From Thermofilum sp. (GTDB lineage Archaea > Thermoproteota > Thermoprotei > Thermofilales > Thermofilaceae), in the NCBI GenBank assembly GCA_038741495.1, contig JAVYKX010000002.1, forward strand, positions 322,541-386,540: a stretch of DNA of 64,000 nt, in the 5' to 3' direction. Shown in pieces: positions 57,797 through 64,000 of this stretch. The notes under the pieces were generated by a model, which did not search any database, was not told the DNA's origin, and was given only the letters and a program-made list of their open reading frames with translations. A program made the translations under genes and the position numbers. The stretch's first letter is position 1. Every line of letters starts with the position of its first letter.

Positions 57797-58960
57797 ATGA
57801 TAAAGAATGCTGTTGTTCTGGCGGGCGGTAGAGGGATGAGGCTTATACCTCTCACCTTACGCACGCCTAAACCTCTTTTGCCTGTCGGTAATACTCCCAT
57901 GATCGATCACATCATCAGCTCTCTAGCCAGGAGCGGCTTCGATAGGATTATCGTCGCGGTGAACTACCTCGGCTGGAAGATTCTCGCCCACCTGCTTCAG
58001 CGCTGGTCCGAGAGCGGGCTGGAGATCATCGCACCATCTATTCAACCCGAGGACACGGCGGACGCCGTGAGGAAGCTCCGCGACCATATCGACGGAGATT
58101 TCATCGTCGCGATGGGCGACGTCATAACCAACATGAAGCTTCGGGAATTCGCGAATGCGCACGAGAAGTGGGGAGGAATCGCATCGGTAGCGCTCGTCGA
58201 GGTCCCTAGCTTGAAGGACTTCGGCGCGGTGATAATCGACAAGGGTGGAAGGATCCTCCACTTCATAGAGAAGCCGAGGCACGAGGAAGTCTACGTGGTC
58301 TCGCTCGCCTACTGCGATCCCGCAAGGCTTCACATGCCTTACAGGAACTTGGCGAACAGCGGCTTCTACGCTTTCCGCTACGATATTCTCGACATTCTAG
58401 ACGATAACCCTCACCTCATGGACTTCGGGAAGCACGTTTTCCCCTGGTTGCTCGAGAGCGGTTACGAGGTGAGGGGGTGGGAGGCGGCGGATGCTTACTG
58501 GATCGACGTGGGAAGGCACTCGACCTACCTGCTGGCGAACTTCGACCTACTCTTGGGTAGTGCTAGCCCGCTGAAGCCTTACGGCGTCGAGCACGGCGGC
58601 GTCTGGCTCGGGGAGGATGTAGACATCTCGGAGGGTGCGAGAGTGCTCCCGCCTTCAGCCATCGGGGATAACGTGGAGATCGGCAGCGGTGCTACCGTAG
58701 GGCCTTTCGCCGTTCTCGGGCACGGAGCGAGGGTAGAGAAGGATTCCCGCATTAGCTACAGCGTCCTCTTAGACGGTTCCAGTGTCGGTGAATCCTCTGT
58801 AATCTACCAGAGTATTTTGGGGAAAAACGTTTATGTATCTCCCAGCTGCGCCCTCGAGAGAGCCGTGGTGGGCGATAACGAAGTAGTCAGCGGCAGGATC
58901 AGAGCTTCACTAGAACCTATTATATACGAGAAGATGAAGTTCGATGGGGTGAAAGCGTGA
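57797..58960 (+). CDS. Sugar-phosphate nucleotidyltransferase with left-handed beta-helix domain
   Basis: A 387-residue protein like mannose-1-phosphate guanylyltransferase/GlmU-type enzymes. The nucleotidyltransferase half has VVLAGGRGMRLIPLTLRTPKPLLPVGNTPMIDHI, then VAMGDVITNMKL and IEKPRHEEVY and AYWIDVGRHSTYLLA; the C-terminal ~120 residues are hexapeptide turns (GVWLGEDVDISEGARVLPPSAIGDNVEIGSGATVGPF). ATG 57797 is used; upstream in-frame codons cross promoter DNA. The GTG of the next gene overlaps its stop (GTGA), so it is coupled to a degenerate phosphohexomutase. It likely makes a nucleotide sugar. Confidence 0.85.
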   Translation: MIKNAVVLAGGRGMRLIPLTLRTPKPLLPVGNTPMIDHIISSLARSGFDRIIVAVNYLGWKILAHLLQRWSESGLEIIAPSIQPEDTADAVRKLRDHIDGDFIVAMGDVITNMKLREFANAHEKWGGIASVALVEVPSLKDFGAVIIDKGGRILHFIEKPRHEEVYVVSLAYCDPARLHMPYRNLANSGFYAFRYDILDILDDNPHLMDFGKHVFPWLLESGYEVRGWEAADAYWIDVGRHSTYLLANFDLLLGSASPLKPYGVEHGGVWLGEDVDISEGARVLPPSAIGDNVEIGSGATVGPFAVLGHGARVEKDSRISYSVLLDGSSVGESSVIYQSILGKNVYVSPSCALERAVVGDNEVVSGRIRASLEPIIYEKMKFDGVKA

Positions 58961-60312
58961 GGCGCCCGTTCCCCATCTACAATAGGAGAATTTACGGGCC
59001 AGCAAATACGTTCCTGACACCCGAGACATCTGCAGAGCTCGGAGCAGTGCTGGGCACGCTGCTCGGCGAAGGGTCTCTAGTTACGACGGCCAGGGACCTC
59101 TACCCCCCGTCCAGGATGCTGAAGAGAGCCTTCACCGCCGGATTAATGTCGACAGGAGTAACTGTGATCGACTTCCACGAGGCGACGCTGCCTGAGCTCG
59201 CCTTCTCGGTAAAGCGCTTCGGGGCGAAGGCGGGCGTGCACTTTTCAGCAGCACCTTTCAACGGGAACAGCATCCAGATCACCGTGCTCGACGCGACGGG
59301 TGCCGAGATCTCGGAGGATAGGCTCAGCGACTTAATCTCGATGTACGAGGCTCATAGAGCCGTACGCTCGCTGCCCACGCGGGTGGGCTGGGTTAGCTAC
59401 GCAGAGTACATACACGATATTTACACCGCGTCAGCGGCTGGCTTCGTGGACTCCTCACCCATCGCCGCTAAGGAGCCTATGGTCGTTATAGACATGAACC
59501 ACGGTCCAGCTCACCTGGTTCTCCCCAGCTTGCTTAGCACGCTGAACGTGCGCTACATCGCCGTTAACGCCGGGAGACCTGCCCCCAGGGCCCCCCTCGG
59601 GCTGTTCCCGCAGCCGAAGTTCCTGACCATGCTCTCCGACCTGAGCAGGGCGACCTCTTCCTACTTCGCAGCGGCCCTCTCCTCAGACGCCTCACAAGTG
59701 TTCATCGTGGACGACAAGGGGCGCTTTGTCGACCCCGACGTACTTATAGCTGCTGTGGCGTCTGTGCTGCCCCCAGGATCGCGGCTCGCCGTAGTTGACT
59801 CTACAAGCAGGATTGTTGACGAGGTAGCGGAGAGGAGCAAAATCACCCTCATCCGGGTTAAAGGGCTCTCGAGCGATATATCGAGAGGCATGAGGAGGTT
59901 GAAAGCGACGCTCGGCGGCTCAGACTCAGGCGAGTTCATTTTCCCCAACTTCTCTCTAGCACCCGACGGAATGCTCTTCATCGTGAAGCTTTTGGAGACC
60001 CTCTGCGCGAAGGAGATGCGCCTATCTACACTCGTGGAATCTCTCCCCGAGGTGCAGAGGTTCAGGCTCGAGATCGACGTCGAGGAGAGCAAAGCAATGA
60101 GCGTGTTAGAGCACCTTCTCGATACAAACTCGGAAGTCGCTCTCACACCCTTATCGGTAAAGTACAGGGTCGCAGACGTCTGGGTTAAAGCCGAGCTGGA
60201 TCCCATCCGGTCCAAGCTGTACGTGAGTGCTGACGCCGTTTCGAGAAACTCCATAGAGACCGTGAAGAGGGAGTACGAGAGGCTGATCGAGTTCCTGGAG
60301 GGCCTCCAGTGA
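58957..60312 (+). CDS. Degenerate phosphohexomutase-like protein (likely pseudoenzyme)
   Basis: A 451-residue homologue of phosphomannomutase/phosphoglucomutase by length, order of segments and flanking phrases (VIDMNHGPAHLVLPSLLSTL, VFIVDDKGRFVDPDVLIAAV). All active-site motifs are altered: the phosphoserine loop TASHNP reads FSAAPFNG (residues 96-103), so the serine may remain but the histidine is lost; the metal loop DGDGDR reads SSDASQ (242-247); the sugar loop reads GGSDSGEF; the C-terminal RPSxTEP loop is absent. The intact mutase at 38.2 kb retains all of them. It is translationally coupled to the nucleotidyltransferase, so a regulatory or scaffold role is likely, which is inference. 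Confidence 0.75.
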   Translation: MRRPFPIYNRRIYGPANTFLTPETSAELGAVLGTLLGEGSLVTTARDLYPPSRMLKRAFTAGLMSTGVTVIDFHEATLPELAFSVKRFGAKAGVHFSAAPFNGNSIQITVLDATGAEISEDRLSDLISMYEAHRAVRSLPTRVGWVSYAEYIHDIYTASAAGFVDSSPIAAKEPMVVIDMNHGPAHLVLPSLLSTLNVRYIAVNAGRPAPRAPLGLFPQPKFLTMLSDLSRATSSYFAAALSSDASQVFIVDDKGRFVDPDVLIAAVASVLPPGSRLAVVDSTSRIVDEVAERSKITLIRVKGLSSDISRGMRRLKATLGGSDSGEFIFPNFSLAPDGMLFIVKLLETLCAKEMRLSTLVESLPEVQRFRLEIDVEESKAMSVLEHLLDTNSEVALTPLSVKYRVADVWVKAELDPIRSKLYVSADAVSRNSIETVKREYERLIEFLEGLQ

Positions 60313-61172
60313 AGCTCTCGCTATTCGGAGACCCGGAGAGGGCGAGGAGGGTAGGCCGGGCTTTGGCGCGCAGCGGGCTAGTAGAGAAGCTTGTCTCCGC
60401 AGACCCTCAGATGGCAGCCGTGGAGGAGATTCTCCGAAAGCTGGGCTTCAAGGAGGGCGCTCTCTTCATCGTCGGAGTCGCTCTCGTGAGCTATATGCTA
60501 TCCAGGAAAGGTGAAGAGCATTGGGCGCTAGCCGCCTCCTCAGCCCGCGCGCCGTACTGGGAAGCGCTCACGAGTTTCGTGGAGAACAGCCCCTCTCTCG
60601 CTCGTCTGCGCAGACAACGCCTGGCTAGGCTCAGCACGTATCTCGAGCACGCCAAGCGCTTCGAGAGCCTTCTAGAGGCTCCGGAGGTGGACCTAGATGC
60701 TTTTCACAGCCTGCTTGTGAGAGCTATGGGGTCCAGCGCGGACAGCAAGACAGCTGCTTTCGCCGCCAAGATGCTACTCTACTCCTGCTTAGCTTCCGGC
60801 CGCAGGTTTACGGGAGGGTGGAGCATCCCGATGCCCGTAGACATCAGGGTTGCTCTCGTCTCGCTGACTTCAGGGATGGTTCGCGGGTGGAACTGCTCAA
60901 GCGACCTGCTCGCTCTAGCCTCCGAGCTCAGGAGCCGCTGGAGGCCAAAGCTGATAAGCCTCTGGAACCTGGCGTCGGAGGAGGCAGGCACCCCTCCCGT
61001 AGTGCTGGATGCCGCCGTTTGGGTGCCGGGCGGGTGCATTGAGGAGTATCTGCGCACCGGATCTCCGCTCAGAAGGTGCGTTGAACAACTTGTCGGCAGC
61101 GAGGAAGACTACGTAGCCCCGCTTGAAGAGCTCTGGGGCGCTCTCTCCGCCTGCGGGGAGCGAGCAGATTAA
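60309..61172 (+). CDS. Archaeal 8-oxoguanine DNA glycosylase (AGOG)
   Basis: A 287-residue helix-hairpin-helix DNA glycosylase/lyase that removes 8-oxoguanine. AGOG features: LVSYMLSRKGEEHWALAA, then FVENSPSLARLRRQRLARL, the Schiff-base lysine in SSADSKTAAFAAKML (Lys147), the catalytic aspartate in IPMPVDIRVA (Asp178), and the C-terminal GTPPVVLDAAVWVPGG loop. Spacing of about 31 residues between lysine and aspartate agrees with the family (Lys140/Asp172 in Pyrobaculum). It overlaps the upstream gene by 4 nt (ATGA), so it is in the same transcript, an odd mixture of sugar and repair genes. Confidence 0.85.
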   Translation: MKLSLFGDPERARRVGRALARSGLVEKLVSADPQMAAVEEILRKLGFKEGALFIVGVALVSYMLSRKGEEHWALAASSARAPYWEALTSFVENSPSLARLRRQRLARLSTYLEHAKRFESLLEAPEVDLDAFHSLLVRAMGSSADSKTAAFAAKMLLYSCLASGRRFTGGWSIPMPVDIRVALVSLTSGMVRGWNCSSDLLALASELRSRWRPKLISLWNLASEEAGTPPVVLDAAVWVPGGCIEEYLRTGSPLRRCVEQLVGSEEDYVAPLEELWGALSACGERAD

Positions 61173-61193
61173 AACGAGCTGTTGCGGTAACCA

Positions 61194-61256
61194 GGTGGCG
61201 ATGATTACAAACTCGGGTTCTGAGCGGTGAAGAACAGGGCTAGATGATGAGCCGCT
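61194..61256 (+). ncRNA. Candidate C/D box guide sRNA
   Basis: In the 117-nt gap between AGOG and tpiA a 63-nt segment has the layout of an archaeal C/D sRNA: terminal stem GGTGGC/GCCGCT (six pairs, two of them G-U), C box ATGATTA (6 of 7 matches), 12-nt guide CAAACTCGGGTT, D' box CTGA (61220-61223), 3-nt spacer, C' box GTGAAGA (6 of 7), 13-nt guide, and D box ATGA (3 of 4). An AT-rich ATTAAAAC element (about 61169-61176) lies 20-25 nt upstream of the predicted 5' end. The imperfect D box is the weak point. The methylation target is not identified. Confidence 0.5.
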
Positions 61257-61289
61257 CCGGTAAAACATTTCAAAAAGCGGAAGGCGAAG

Positions 61290-63198
<1,909 letters not shown>

Positions 63199-63203
63199 TT
63201 CCC

Positions 63204-64000
63204 ATGCTTCGTGCTGGCAGCTTTACCGTGAACGAGGAGCTAGCAGCCAGCTGGGCTCGCGGCAAGCGGTTGAGGAAGCTTCTCGTAGAGGCTCCCGACG
63301 GTATAAAACACGTAGCGGTGGAGCTCGCTCGGCGCCTCTCGGAAGCAGGCTTCGACGTGATCGTCTCCGGGCGGCACGCGTGGGGCGGCTGCGACGTGGG
63401 CGTTAGAGAAGCTTTAAGCTTAGGAGCAGAGGGGGTGATACACCTGGGACACCACGGGCACGTGGGCCCGCGGGTCACGGAGATCCCTGTTCTCTTCCTC
63501 CCAGTCCTCAGCGAGGCAGACCCTATGCCCGCTTTTCGCAGAGCTGTGCTCGAAGCCCTCTCGAGCGGCTACCGGAGGATAGCGATCGGGGTTACCGTGC
63601 AGCATATGCACTTCCTCGGCGATCTCGAGCGGGAGGCGCGCGAGCTGGGGGCCGACCCCGTTACAGGCTCGCTGGACGGGTTTAGGGGTTTAGTAGTCGG
63701 GTGCATGTACTCTTCCCTCAGCGGTGGAGAAGCCTCGGTGGTTGTCGCTGGCGGTGTTTTCCACGGGCTGGGCGCCGCTCTGTGGACGGGAAAACCCGTC
63801 TGGGTTGCAGACCCATTCACTGGTGAGGCGAAGAGGGTGGACGTCAAGACAGCAGTGGCCAGGAGGCTGGAAGCCATCAGCAGGGCGATAGATGCGAGGA
63901 GCTTCGCAGTAGTTGTTTCGTCGAAGCCGGGCCAGATGAGGCTGCGGGTGGCTGAGCTCGTCGTTGAAGCTCTCCGGAAGCGCGGCAGAGAGGCCTGGCT
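63204..64000 (+). CDS. dph2: Diphthamide biosynthesis protein Dph2 (partial, runs off the window)
   Basis: The frame is open from ATG 63204 (GTG 63195 also possible, overlapping the stop before it) to the window end. The partial product of 265 residues begins MLRAGSFTVN; cluster cysteines appear in GRHAWGGCDVGV (Cys63) and LVVGCMYSS (Cys167), as in archaeal Dph2, which uses a 4Fe-4S cluster held by three cysteines to transfer the 3-amino-3-carboxypropyl group of SAM to elongation factor 2 histidine. The third cysteine is beyond the window. It probably shares a transcript with the radical SAM gene. Confidence 0.88.
   Translation, partial: MLRAGSFTVNEELAASWARGKRLRKLLVEAPDGIKHVAVELARRLSEAGFDVIVSGRHAWGGCDVGVREALSLGAEGVIHLGHHGHVGPRVTEIPVLFLPVLSEADPMPAFRRAVLEALSSGYRRIAIGVTVQHMHFLGDLEREARELGADPVTGSLDGFRGLVVGCMYSSLSGGEASVVVAGGVFHGLGAALWTGKPVWVADPFTGEAKRVDVKTAVARRLEAISRAIDARSFAVVVSSKPGQMRLRVAELVVEALRKRGREAW

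Overview
The window looks like a piece of chromosome from a hyperthermophilic archaeon of the Thermoproteota, most likely Thermofilum-like; this is an inference from gene content. Supporting signs are archaeal mevalonate-pathway genes (HMG-CoA synthase, thiolase with a DUF35 partner, both subunits of the aconitase-X type phosphomevalonate dehydratase), a class I lysyl-tRNA synthetase, archaeal 8-oxoguanine glycosylase, A/V-type ATPase stalk subunits, archaeal triosephosphate isomerase, a diphthamide gene, TATA-box promoters close to start codons, and four tRNA genes that all carry introns, several at non-canonical positions. The genes are tightly packed, with many 1-4 nt coupled overlaps and several convergent overlaps.

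Layout. 1-4.7 kb: end of a Sun-family RNA methyltransferase, a mevalonate operon on the minus strand (HMGS, thiolase, DUF35 protein, HTH/Zn-ribbon protein), deoC, and a divergent cis-prenyltransferase gene. 4.7-6.7 kb: an accessory island with a 70-bp copy of deoC, a run of strong hairpins, a lone TnpB gene and a GC-rich structured 3' tail that resembles an omega-RNA. 6.8-12.2 kb: a secreted propeller/thioredoxin protein, two intron-rich tRNAs, a phosphoesterase and a polyprenol-kinase-like membrane protein. 12.5-17.3 kb: alpha-glucan genes (GH57 enzyme, glycogen synthase, maltokinase-like kinase). 17.4-23.5 kb: a second secreted redox protein (propeller, glutaredoxin-like domain, CcdA-like membrane domain), phosphomevalonate dehydratase, a type-4 uracil-DNA glycosylase and small proteins. 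23.5-35.6 kb: coiled-coil proteins, LysRS, a surface protein, geranylgeranyl reductase and indolepyruvate:ferredoxin oxidoreductase. 35.6-47.9 kb: tRNA-Ala, amidohydrolase, Trm5-like methylase, phosphohexomutase, ATPase subunits, GluRS, a second tRNA-Ala, FGGY kinase, hexapeptide acyltransferase, RNase HII and TatA. 47.9-64 kb: asparaginase, a carrier, a small sugar/aldolase operon, an NYN-domain protein, slipin/NfeD, DUF92, a nucleotidyltransferase coupled to a degenerate phosphohexomutase, AGOG, a candidate C/D box sRNA, TPI, a radical SAM protein and the start of Dph2.

The genes suggest several linked themes: isoprenoid and polyprenol lipid synthesis (mevalonate genes, cis-prenyltransferase, geranylgeranyl reductase, VTE5-like and VTE6/DUF92-like proteins), alpha-glucan storage, exported thiol-redox proteins, and translation/tRNA maturation. 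The observations most worth following up are the paired secreted redox proteins that share an unusual CHIC motif in the propeller, the phosphohexomutase homologue that has lost its metal and catalytic motifs, the LysRS whose KMSKS region lacks both lysines, the related introns at one position in different tRNAs, the deoC fragment placed exactly after the uppS stop codon, and the TnpB locus with its neighbouring structured DNA.
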